A stretch of 64,000 nucleotides of DNA, taken from positions 1,302,001 through 1,366,000 of the forward strand of contig JAHQRK010000012.1 in assembly GCA_019828595.1 (NCBI GenBank), written 5' to 3'. The stretch is from Aphanomyces cochlioides (Eukaryota > Oomycota > Saprolegniomycetes > Saprolegniales > Verrucalvaceae). Positions 55,208 through 64,000 of this stretch are shown piece after piece. Positions within the stretch are counted from its first letter, which is position 1; each line of letters starts with the position of its first letter. The notes beneath the pieces were generated by a model that did not search any database, was not told the origin of the DNA, and worked only from the letters and a program-made list of their open reading frames with translations. A program made the translations under genes and the position numbers.

Positions 55208-55479
55208 TTGATTGTCGCTCTGGTGAAATACTTGAGGAAAGTCTCGGAGGAGGCATGAGGATGGCGATACAATTGGTATTGCGTTCGCGACGGCCTTCAT
55301 TGCAATAAAAAGTCGACATTTTGAAACTCTGGTGTCGACAAGCATTCCCGTCATTCTTGTCCTACATACAGCACAGCATATCCACTCTAGCTCTGATGTC
55401 GTCGATCTAGTATTCATCCCGACATGGCGTGCTTTACTTTTCATGTCGAAAGAAAGCAGAGCATCAGATATAGCTACTG

Positions 55480-56316
55480 TTGCGCGGTTATCATGAAGGC
55501 ACGGGATTTCAAATCACAACAAACGAAGCAGCAGAGTTCGTACCTGTCTCAACACAGTTTATAGGCGAAAAATGGGTGCGGGTACAAAGCCAGCTCCATC
55601 TCATATCTAGGCGATTCTCCCCGATCCAGACTGATTTTTTGCGCAAACATCTTGCCGAAATCGTGGATGCAAATTTGGGACAGCGTTCCAACAGGTCGCG
55701 GTGGTCGTCACCTCCGCGTATTGTGCCGAAGAAGGATGGGACGCTGCGAATGACAGTCGATACGCGCGGCCCAAACTCCCAGACAGAACCAATGCACTGG
55801 CCTATGCCTGTTCTGGAAGTCGTTATGGCTCGTCTGGCTGGGAAGAAGTGCTTCTTTGCACTCGACTGGTTCAAGGGTTATTGGCAACTACCCTTACACC
55901 CAAACTCGAGAGAAGCTTATACTATAATGGGGGTTGATGAGATGGTCGAGCCTAATCGCGTCCTTATCGGCCAAACTGACGCTGTGGCGTATTGTCAATC
56001 GGTGGCACAGACTGTCTACGGTGAGAAGTATGGTCGTGGTATTGAAGCTTGGCTCGACGATGCTCTTGGAAGCGCGTCCGACGAGTCAGAGTTACTGGTT
56101 TTGCTGAATTGGTTGCTGCAGCGATGCCTCAAGTTTGGGCTGAAATTGAACCCAATGAAATGTGAATTTTTCACGACCAAGGTGGTATGGTGTGGGAAGC
56201 ATATCTCGGCCGACGGCATTGGCCATGATCCTCTGCGATTGGCCGGTTTACGAGATTTGGGCACCCCCTCCGACTCGATATTTGTTGGTGGATCACGGAT
56301 GACAGAGTATCCATGA
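55480..56316 (+). pseudogene. Chromovirus reverse transcriptase domain
   Basis: Blocks seen are SRWSSPPRIVPKKDGTLRM, then TVDTRGPNSQT, then FFALDWFKGYWQLPLH. The active-site block reads AWLDDALG, in place of the usual Y-x-D-D. LKLNPMKCEFF and WCGKHISADGI follow. The normal first catalytic Asp lies in ALDWFKGYWQ. The frame ends at 56316 and coding resumes in another frame. Confidence 0.85.
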
Positions 56317-56344
56317 TGTAGCTTTTGCATCGTGCAAGACCGCC

Positions 56345-57220
56345 TTGGATTCTTTGGCGACACTGGCCCACCCCGATCCTGACAAAGTATTCTGTTTGTA
56401 TACTGATGCGAGCCAAGACCATTGGGGTTCGGTGCTTACACAGATCCCAGACGAGCATGTGGGCCTCCCTGTTGCCGACCAAGACCACAAACCGCTTGCG
56501 TTTCTCAGTGGCTCATTCAAAGGTGCAAACTCGCAGTGGTCAACGATCGAGAAGGAAGCATTTGCAATTGTGCACTCTTGCAAGCGTTTAGACTATTTGT
56601 TGCAGCGTCCGGGTGGGTTTGTTATCTTTACCGATCACCGAAATTTGAAGTTCATCTTCGGTACCGACCCGGTCATTGCCCAGCCACGATATCTGGCTGA
56701 CAAGCTTGCGCGGTGGGCTGTTATTTTATCAGGGTTTACTTACACTATTCGGCACGTTACGGGCGATGACAATGTTTGGGGTGATTTGCTCTCAAGGTGG
56801 GGTGCATCCGATAGCGCGGCAAGTGCAGCTGTGTGGCATGACGACTATGTTGATTCGGAGAGGGTGTTAGCCCGTGTCGCTCGTTTGGCGCGTTTGCCTC
56901 TTCCGATCCAATCTCCTCTTTCCACGGATTTTGTGTGGCCAACATTTGAGACAATACGTGCTGTACAAGAATTTTGGTTCCGCGACCTTACCAAATTAGC
57001 GTCCAAATTGGTCTTGGATGCGCGCCGCAATGTTTATCTACTTGAAGGAAAAATTTGGATTCCATCGGGGGACTTGGATCTTCAATTGTCGCTCTTAGTT
57101 ATTTTCCATGCGGGCACAATGTGTCATAGGGGCGGAAAGGCGACAGCCAAGGCACTGAAGGATGTATTTTATTGGTCTGGCATGGACGAAGATGTCACGA
57201 TGTTCGTCAAGAATTGCTAA
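56345..57220 (+). pseudogene. Chromovirus RNase H and integrase zinc domain
   Basis: VFCLYTDASQDHWGSVL carries the first RNase H Asp. WSTIEKEAFAIVHSCKRLDY and FVIFTDHRNLKFIF carry the next acidic residues. HAGTMCHRGGKATAKAL begins the integrase HHCC domain. The frame ends at a TAA (57218-57220) between the two zinc cysteines (KNC-stop-QCMC). Confidence 0.85.
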
Positions 57221-57226
57221 CAATGC

Positions 57227-57880
57227 ATGTGCATCGATGGTGAAATGGTTCCGAGACCAATGTGCGAAGCCTTGCACGCGGTAGAGCCCAATCAACTTAT
57301 CCATTGCGATTTCTTTACTATTCCCGGAAGGTACGTGCATGTCATTGTCGATGATGCCTCCAGATTATGTCAACTAACTTGGCATGATGGCTGCAAGGCC
57401 GTGGATGCGGTCGAATCGATGCAGCAATGGTTTGCGACCTTCGGCATTGTGCGAAATTGGATGTTTGATCAAGGACCACATTTCAAAAATGAAATTATGT
57501 TCGAGCTCAGACGAATATATGGAGCGGCGCATAAATTTACGCCGGCGTACTGTCCCTGGGTGAATGGTTCCGTTGAAGTGATGATGCGTAGTCTACGCAA
57601 GACATTAAGGACGATGTTGACGGAGCTCAAGCGAGACGCCAACGAGGCGCATATATTGCTTCCCGTTGTCCAGCATGCTTTAAACAACACGCCCAGTGAT
57701 ACTCTTGGTGGTTTAGCACCGATCACGGCAATGATGCAACGACCACCCGAAAATGCGTTGTCGGCATATTTGGCGCATGGCAAGGTCGAAGAAATTGATT
57801 CCGAGACGCTGAAGGAATGGCAGGCAAAATTGTGGAACGAACTTGCCATTGCGCGTGACCAACTGCATCGCGTTCTCTAA
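57227..57880 (+). pseudogene. Chromovirus integrase catalytic core
   Basis: The DDE positions are visible: LIHCDFFTIPG (first Asp), WMFDQGPHFKN (second Asp), and the Glu in PWVNGSVEVMMRSLRK. The frame ends at a stop at 57878-57880; after it the GPY-like region (LHVSWLGPRRI, about 58010-58045) is still recognisable in another frame. Confidence 0.85.
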
Positions 57881-58184
57881 AAAATGCAGAGAAAAAGCGT
57901 GCCAAAGAACGTGACAGAAGAAACAAGGACGGTGCTAAACTCTTACGATATCGCCACCTAGAGGTGGGTGATTACGTTCTGGTTGGAAAAGTGTCTGCTA
58001 TGGGTATATCAAAGCTACATGTATCTTGGCTCGGACCGCGGCGAATTATCAAGTCGTATTCAGACTGGTTATTTGATGTAGAAGACCTCCGAGATGGTAC
58101 ATAGTCACAGCACCATGCGAGCCGGCTCAAGCATTATGCGGCGAAAGAAGCGGGTGTGACACAAAACTTGATCACATCGCTTGT

Positions 58185-58390
58185 GTGGAAGGCGGACATA
58201 TTGTTGAAGAGCTTCGTGAATGCAAATTTGACAAAGTGCTCAAGCGGTGGGTCATTTTGGTCAAGTGGCGTGGTCTAGAAGAAATTGAAAATACGTGGGC
58301 GTGGAGAATTTACTGGAAGACTTTCCCAGTGCGGTTAAGGCATTTGTGGCCCACACTAAAGCGAAGTCTGCAAATACGCGTGCAATGATA
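58185..58390 (+). pseudogene. Chromodomain of the chromovirus integrase
   Basis: WVILVKWRGLEEIENTWAW is the core of a chromodomain (VKWRG and ENTW motifs). The frame then degenerates. No ATG is present, as expected for the C-terminal part of a polyprotein. Confidence 0.8.
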
Positions 58391-58689
58391 GCGGCTGTGG
58401 CTGCATTGTCAAGTGGCACACACGCGTAGCCACTTTGGGGGCGCTGATGTGCGCCAGCCGCCCTTGCGGTATGATATGCATGAAGTGTGTGTGTGCATCG
58501 ATCGTCATTGTTCGGTTTCTGATCCATATCGAATGATTACGAAGGGTTGCGACCCTTCGTGGCGTCCTTTCGGGATGAATATAACCAATAATGCCAGTTT
58601 ACTGTTTACTCTGAACTGCGTACAGCTCTAGGTGGCTGTGAGATCGAGGCGTGTGAGGCCACGATCTGCGAGTATTCACATCAGACACG
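58391..58689. other. Short spacer between the retroelement and the FYVE gene
   Basis: About 300 bases with no feature of its own. AATGCCAGTTTACTG near 58588-58602 is unremarkable. Confidence 0.4.
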
Positions 58690-60059
58690 ATGCTACTCAA
58701 GCTGCCGCTGCCGCCGAATTTCTTCCAGTGCCCGCCGCTCACTGCAGATGAAATCGACAATTTAAAGCGCCAAACGTACCAGAATGCGATGGACGTCGTG
58801 ACCAAGTCGCTGGTCCAGACGACAGACGCTACCGTGGCATGGTCGCTCATGGCGAACGAGAGCCAACTCAAGATCTACAAAGGCGACGACAAGAAAGCAT
58901 GCCTTGGCCAGTCTGGCACGCGGCTCTACGTCGGGCGCAGTGAAGTTGCTGGCACGATCGATGAAATCGTCGAGCTTTTTCGCAAGGAAACGACCGAGGA
59001 AGCAAAAGACTATGTCAGTCGATTTGGCCGCGATTTACTCGACGCTGCCAACTTGTACACGCTCGTCCAACCGTCGCAAGAGCATCCACACGAACATGTT
59101 AGCATCAATTGGTACGCCATCAAGAGCCCATTGAAGAAGATCGTCATGGAACGCGACCCGTGCCTGCTGGAAGGCCACTACGAGTTTGAATTGAACGGCA
59201 AGCGGGGATGGGTTCGCTCGATGAAATCCGTCAACTTGATGTGCTGCCCCAACCTTCAGCATGCTCTCGGCCTCGTGCGAATGACTCACGCTGGCACTGG
59301 CCATGTCTTTCTCGAGTCTGACCGCCCTGGTTATATCACGATGGCCTATGTGGTCCATGCTGATTTCGCTGGGAGTGTCGCCGAGATTGCGATTGACGTA
59401 GCGATGCGCCGACGGTGCCGAAGTCTCCTCGACATTGAGCTCTTCTTGCGTGAAAACCGCCTCGCCCATGGTCCAATTCTAAGCGTCGATGCGCTCGTGC
59501 CCCTCCACATGCGAGGGCAATGCTTTCTATGCCAGAAAAAGTTCACCATGTTCACGTCCAAGTCGAACTGCTTCAAGTGCGGTGAAGTCTTTTGCTCGTT
59601 GTGCAATCGTCCATGGACGATCAAAGTCTTTGGCGTGCCCACTCGCACCGAAGCTTGCACCAAATGCTCATTGACAACTCCACGACAATTGCGCATGAAT
59701 GCCATCCTCGACTCGACAAAACCGCAGCAGCGCGTATCGTCCAACTCCAACTTGTCGCCGTTGCTGTCGACGAGCGATCTCCAGATTCACCGAAGCAACA
59801 GTGGCGGCCCCGCCAGAGCTCGTCGAATCAAGACCACGAGCGGATCACACCAATGGACAAGGAACGTCTCAAGGAAAAATGGATCCGCGAACTCATTGCC
59901 GAAAACTTGCTCCTGAATGCAAATGGCCTCCACAACTACGACGTTTACAGTCCTAGTCAGATTACGCCAATTCACTTAGCCAAGCATGGACCAAAGCCCA
60001 GCCGCGCCCCTGAAGATGAAGTGCCCTACAACCCGTACATGCTGCGCAGTGGTCACTGA
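58690..60059 (+). CDS. FYVE-type zinc finger protein with START-like N-terminal region
   Basis: The ATG at 58690 starts a 348-codon exon. Residues about 20-250 resemble the START-like lipid-binding region found before FYVE fingers in oomycete proteins. Residues 278-326 hold four Cys pairs (C278/281, 294/297, 302/305, 323/326), the FYVE pattern, although the RRHHCR core is replaced by KSNCFKCG, so PI3P binding is uncertain. The first frame would end at 59916. A second frame with a protein-like sequence (ITPMDKERLKEKWIRELI) runs to 60059. A GT-AG intron at 59734-59801 (68 bp) would join the two into about 433 residues. Unspliced, the product has 408 residues with a basic Ser/Arg tail. The role in endosomal or membrane traffic is inferred. 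Confidence 0.8.
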
Positions 60060-60836
60060 GCCACGTTAGCTCCGCATTGCGAGAGATGGAGATCAAAGTG
60101 GCTACAAGATTGAGTTTTTAAGTATTTATCTAGTTAAACATCGTTGACATTTCGTCGAGTCTTCGCGCAGTTGTCGCCCACCGTCTTGGCTGAAAGGACC
60201 GGAGCTCAAAGAAGGAGTGAGCGCTGGTACACTGACGGGTGCAAGGCTACGCAAATGCTGCGGCGAGAATTTAACAACACTACAGGGGCTGATCCAATTG
60301 TTGGTTTACTTGACGTGATGAAATCAATCCCGGCAAGTGCTAAAAGCCAAGGAAGATGCCAAAGGTCATTCGAGCGCACACAAGTCGTTCGGGAGAATCC
60401 GCTGTGCCGTGGTAGAAACGAGCGATTGAGATTCTACCCATCGTCGGCTTATAAAGCTGGTAGATTCATCTGACTCTCTGGCGTTCGACGTTCTCCAGAT
60501 CCTTCACTGTACGATGAAGACCACTTGATTCTCCGTCAAGATGCGCCTTGGCGACAGCTTAAGACAGTCGACGAGTGCCATGACATAGTTCTTATTGCTG
60601 TCAGCCGCCCGACGACGCATGCCTCGTCCATGAATACTTTCGGAGCAACTTCATCTTATGAAATGAAATCAACTGCTTGGAATTGCTCGATTAAGTAGAA
60701 GTACTCATGAGTACTTTAGTAGGTACTTAGGTACTATTTCTGTATAGCCATTCATTTCTATAATAATTCCTCGATAGCCGATTCATGCAACAGAAAATAT
60801 CATCTCGTTAGATGAGATACACGCACGAGCTAGAAT
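60060..60836. other. Spacer between convergent genes
   Basis: No supportable gene between the FYVE gene and the DUF1996 gene, whose 3' ends face each other. Confidence 0.5.
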
Positions 60837-62466
60837 TTACGCAATGACACCAGACGTGGCGCCTCCTTGGGATTCCGACGTGCCCTTCTTGCTCTTGCAG
60901 TAGCAAGTAGTACCAGCGTGGGTAAAGGCCTTGGCGTTGGCAAATGTCTTGCACTTGGAGCAGCACTCTGTGGCGACAAAGATTGCACCGATCGAGCCGA
61001 CATCATTCAATGAAAAGTTGACTCCATCCACGAGCTCCGAGCAAGCGGACGGATCGGTCACTGCAAGGGTTTTGAACACACCAGAGGTGGCACCACCTTG
61101 AGGAGCGACTGTTCCCTTCTTACCCTTGCAGTAGCAAGTATTGCCAGCGTGGGTAAAGGCAATAGCGTTGGCAAAGAACGTGCACTTGGTGCAGCATTGC
61201 TTGGGGTCCGACACGCCACCAATCGATCCGACATCGTTGCCGACATAGTTGGATCCAGTCCCGAGCTCGGAGCAGGAACCGTTGTTGGATGGGGCGGGGG
61301 TAGGCGCGGAAGGGCGAATAGTCGAGGGCTTCAAGGTAGAAGACGGCTTGGACGTTGTTGAGCTAGTAGAAGGAACAGGAGACTTGGAAGTGGCGGGGTT
61401 GGAAGTCGAAGGAGTGGGAGCTGAGGTCGATGGAGCAGGAGGAGCACTACTTGGAGACGTCGTTGGGCCAGTGATGGGCTTGCCGTCAGCAGTGTAACCT
61501 GGCAGAGCAGCCACGTGGTCAATCGGCTCATTCACGTGCTTGGCGGCCGTGCACTTGGTCGGCGCATTCTTGGAGAACGATGGTGCTAACGGGGGACACT
61601 TCGAAGAATCAAAGAAGTTTTCGTCGGCGCATTGGTCGACTGCGGCTTGCAATACATCAACATCCCAACCGTTCAAGAAGTCGCCGTGGAAACCATACCC
61701 TGTTGGGTCGTTGTGCGAGAGGACAAAGGGATGCTGGTCACCAGCCCACTCGCTGTCCCATTCCTTGACGCTGAAGAACAACTCGTAGAACAACTTGACG
61801 ACCTTGATCGGGTGGGTGGACGGACACTTGCCGCCTTCAACACTTTCGGAGTAAGCCATGTGGTCCTTGTGGTTAGGCGAGTCCAAGTCTTTGCCGTTCC
61901 AGCACATTGGAAAGTTCACTTGGCCACGCAAGCCGTCAGGGCAACGTGTGGTTGGAAGTCCAGGGGTTTGTGGGTAAGACTTGCTGTAGTCAAGGCATTG
62001 CCAAGTGATGGCTTGTTGGGCGAGCGAACTGTCATTGTAAGTGCGGAGGCTTGGATCGCCGGCCAAGATCTTGAGGCCCTTGGGGAGCGCGTGGACTTTC
62101 TCACCCTTTTGACCACGAGGCTCGTAGTAGACGATCTGGTGGCCCTTGACCAAGCCGTAGCCCGTTCCGTTCTTGTACTTGGCATACAACGCTGGCACCC
62201 AGTAGGCACTCTTGTCAGCGCCAATGGGGCATGAAGTACAAGAGGATGCAACCAGCTCATCGTAGCCGGAGGTCAAGCTGAAGCCGTTGCCACCGCACCG
62301 CGACAATGTGGACATGCCTAGCGGTCTTGCCGAAGCTCACGATGGGATCCGCACGTTCCATGACGATTTCATTGAAGCAGTCGAAGCGAAACATGGCTTC
62401 AGTCGAGTCGATCAAGAACGACGAAAGGGCGGCGATCGTAGCGACACCAGGGACAATTCGGACCAT
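60837..62466 (-). pseudogene. Secreted DUF1996 protein with two PAN/Apple-like domains, one frameshift
   Basis: The ATG at 62466 gives a signal peptide (MVRIVPGVATIAALSSF, cleavage after STEA) and the DUF1996 start FRFDCFNEIVMERADPIV, ending HVHIV at about 62310. The frame then shifts by one base. The main frame continues GGNGFSLTSGYDELVASSC, CPIGADKSAYWVPALY and NFPMCWNGKDLDSPNHKDHMAY, ordered DUF1996 blocks, to residue about 290. A Ser/Thr/Pro linker of about 65 residues follows. Two copies of a Cys-rich PAN/Apple-like module (CSEL ... NDVGSIG ... CCTKC ... AFTHAG-TCYCK) end the protein. Apple modules in oomycete surface proteins such as CBEL bind cellulose. Without the shift the product would be about 540 residues. 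The break may be a recent mutation or a base-calling error. Confidence 0.85.
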
Positions 62467-62870
62467 TGCGTTGTCAACTATTGAAATAGAAAATGATCCA
62501 CCCTGGATCGAAATGCGATTTCATATTGCGTGGACGTCCGGAACACTCGCAGCGACCATGGGGCGTTTGTTCTCGTTATGTACTTCCTCTACAACGTTAA
62601 GCAAATCTTATCGACATTTGATAGACTATAAGTATACATAAAAAGATAAAGGTATAGGATTTAACTAATTGATCAAATTTTCAGCTATTTAAACTGATAA
62701 ATGTATTTTTTCTAATAAATGATGCCAAGTACGTATCCATATATACAGGCTATAATATGATAAGATATTTGCCTTTGTACTCTATGAGGTTACATAGGAC
62801 TTGGAAGTACAACAAACAGTCATCGTACTTTGCAAATGTAAAAGATTGACGGCTGCAACAAGCGACTTTT
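62467..62870. other. AT-rich upstream region of the DUF1996 gene
   Basis: No gene; AT-rich between 62610 and 62780. Confidence 0.5.
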
Positions 62871-62873
62871 GCC

Positions 62874-63028
62874 TTAGGGCATTTCTAACGGGGTGTCCTC
62901 ATCCCTATAAGCTCTTAGGGATGAGGAAATGTAGTGAAAATGCCGTCCTCATCCCGAAGCTGTCCCTAAAGCGTTCGATCTTAGGGACGGCAGCCCAAAA
63001 TAGAGCAATATAATTGGATATGCCCTAA
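62874..63028. mobile_element. Small Harbinger-type MITE candidate
   Basis: The edges are TTAGGGCATTTC (62874-62885) and GGATATGCCCTAA (63016-63028, inverted). GGGCAT ends are bounded by TTA/TAA trinucleotides, as in PIF/Harbinger insertions. Inside are a hairpin CCTCATCCCTA/TTAGGGATGAGG (62897-62927) and a further related CCTCATCCC/CCCTAA block. It lies immediately before a Harbinger-type Myb/SANT-like frame. Confidence 0.45.
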
Positions 63029-63079
63029 GCTATAACGCATCATGATTGGTCAGTCCCTAAGTCATTTTTTGGGTTTGGT

Positions 63080-63475
63080 TTGTCGACGGCTCAATGCAAG
63101 AAATGGCACGAGGATGATGACAAGGCCCTGGTGGCGTCGTGGATCTGTGCCTCAGAGAATGACATCCGTGGGGCAGATCAGTCGACTACTGAGTTTTGGG
63201 ATGCCGTGTATACATTTTTCCAAGCTCAGAAACGGCCTGAACGTTCTCGAAAGGCACTCCGCAACCGGTGGAGTACTGTGCGCCACGATGTGGGCAAATT
63301 TGTTGGTTTGTTCTCGCAAGCAGAGAGAAATGTCCGAAGTGGTAGCGCTCCCGACGACATATTAGAAACAGCTCTTGCTGTCTACAAAGACCGCTACGGT
63401 ACAGATAACGCCGGAATTGATCGACACAGTTGTATATCCAAAAATAATATAATTCCTAAAAACTGTCCATTTTAG
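63080..63475 (+). pseudogene. Myb/SANT-like DNA-binding protein of a Harbinger-type transposon
   Basis: The frame reads CKKWHEDDDKALVASWICAS, then DQSTTEFWDAVYTFFQ, then RKALRNRWSTVRHDVGKFVG. This is the trihelix Myb/SANT-like fold found in ORF1 proteins of PIF/Harbinger elements, which escort the transposase to DNA. No in-frame ATG precedes it; the frame starts after the MITE-like sequence, and the nearest ATG (63042) is in another frame. The C-terminal coiled section found in complete ORF1 proteins is missing. It is probably a 5'- and 3'-damaged copy. Confidence 0.65.
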
Positions 63476-63617
63476 AATTTCATTCATATTTCAACCAATC
63501 AAAATTCAGTAATGTAATCCAATGAAAACAATGTAAAATCTGGGCAATACATTCCGATTGGACAGGATAAACTCAAGTTTGATTGGGTGGAAATTCCCGC
63601 GCACTCAAAATTCAAAT

Positions 63618-64000
63618 TCAATCAAAGCCATGTTGTGCCTCTTTCCTGACTGTCCATCTCCATGCACAAGCCGACGATGCTTGATGTGTCATGGTGATGC
63701 ACACCACATTTGCTCGAATGAGTACTTTTCTTCGGTCAACTTCGAACCGCCGTACGATGCAGCTTGCTGTTCTCAGACATGCGCTGACTAGTACATTTCT
63801 GAGGAAACTGTCCATGATCTCGTCATATATGACAACGTATCAGTCAAGAGGAAGATTATCCTGCCAAGTCATCCCCGCCGACATTACTTCATACGCGATC
63901 GAATCCGCCTCATTGAGCTGTATGACATGCTCGTCGTTCCAAATGTCAAGAAATTTTGTCTCGACGAGAATGTGCCACGCACTACGTTCCTTGGTTGGCT
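63618..64000 (+). pseudogene. Cys-rich finger and HTH-type transposase fragment (runs off the window)
   Basis: From 63630 the frame reads LCLFPDCPSPCTSRRC, then CHGDAHHICSNEYF, then CCSQTC, a Cys/His cluster suggestive of a zinc-binding module. A TAG at 63789-63791 interrupts the frame. The same frame then continues to the window end with RRHYFIRDRIRLIELYDML and FCLDENVPRTTFLGW, which has the form of an N-terminal helix-turn-helix of DDE transposases. I do not recognise the exact family. The single stop suggests a slightly decayed element that continues beyond the window. Confidence 0.55.

Larger units (their letters stand above)
55480..58390 (+). mobile_element. Ty3/gypsy chromovirus, decayed pol region
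   Basis: Domains occur in the Ty3 order: reverse transcriptase, RNase H, integrase zinc and core, chromodomain. There are several stops and frame changes. I see no gag, no protease domain and no recognisable LTR pair, so this is an internal fragment. The chromodomain at the end places it among chromoviruses, which use it to target heterochromatin. Confidence 0.88.

Overview
The window looks like a nuclear contig from an oomycete, most likely a water mould of the Saprolegniales (Aphanomyces-like). This is inferred from the gene set: secreted S8 proteases with I9-type prodomains, PAN/Apple repeats on a DUF1996 protein, FYVE/START-like and TAZ-finger proteins, a CDC14 phosphatase, chromodomain Ty3 elements, very short GT-AG introns (29-52 bp) and Inr-like start sites (TCATTY). 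There are no rRNA genes, no convincing functional tRNA and no bacterial-type operons. Host genes form islands among decayed transposons.

Layout. 1-3075 (-): 5' part of a LINE (ORF1 plus the start of the ORF2 endonuclease), with a tRNA-like Pol III promoter sequence just outside it. 4.9-21.9 kb: eight of nine small paralogous intronless genes, three on the minus strand and then five on the plus strand. Between these two groups lie a TA-flanked foldback element, a gypsy relic and a nine-exon MUTYH-type adenine DNA glycosylase. 23.2-26.2 kb: a dead and an intact subtilisin gene. 29.3-31.8 kb: an inverted-repeat-bounded G-rich element. 32.7-35.2 kb: a subtilisin gene split by a 1-kb hAT-like insertion. 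37.5-41.8 kb: a compact host island with a Na+/H+ exchanger, a TAZ-finger protein and CDC14. 43.8 kb: the ninth small paralogue. 47.0-49.2 kb: a 5'-truncated LINE with a perfect 13-bp target duplication. 49.4-55.2 kb: a dead, an intact and a relic subtilisin, plus a MITE and a second foldback copy. 55.5-58.4 kb: a decayed Ty3/gypsy chromovirus. 58.7-62.5 kb: a FYVE protein and a DUF1996-PAN secreted protein with a frameshift. 62.9-64.0 kb: a Harbinger-like fragment with a small inverted-repeat element.

The most unusual content is the family of nine 100-166 residue proteins. They share a C-x6-C-x15-C-x2-H putative zinc module fused to a basic helix (N-x2-Q-[KRQ]-x-Y-x2-KR). Most also have an acidic middle and a short hydrophobic-acidic C-terminal motif. 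I know of no named family that matches. By design they look like small nuclear regulators expanded by local duplication. The second expansion is the secreted subtilisin family: two intact genes and four broken ones, three of which still share one core-promoter motif.
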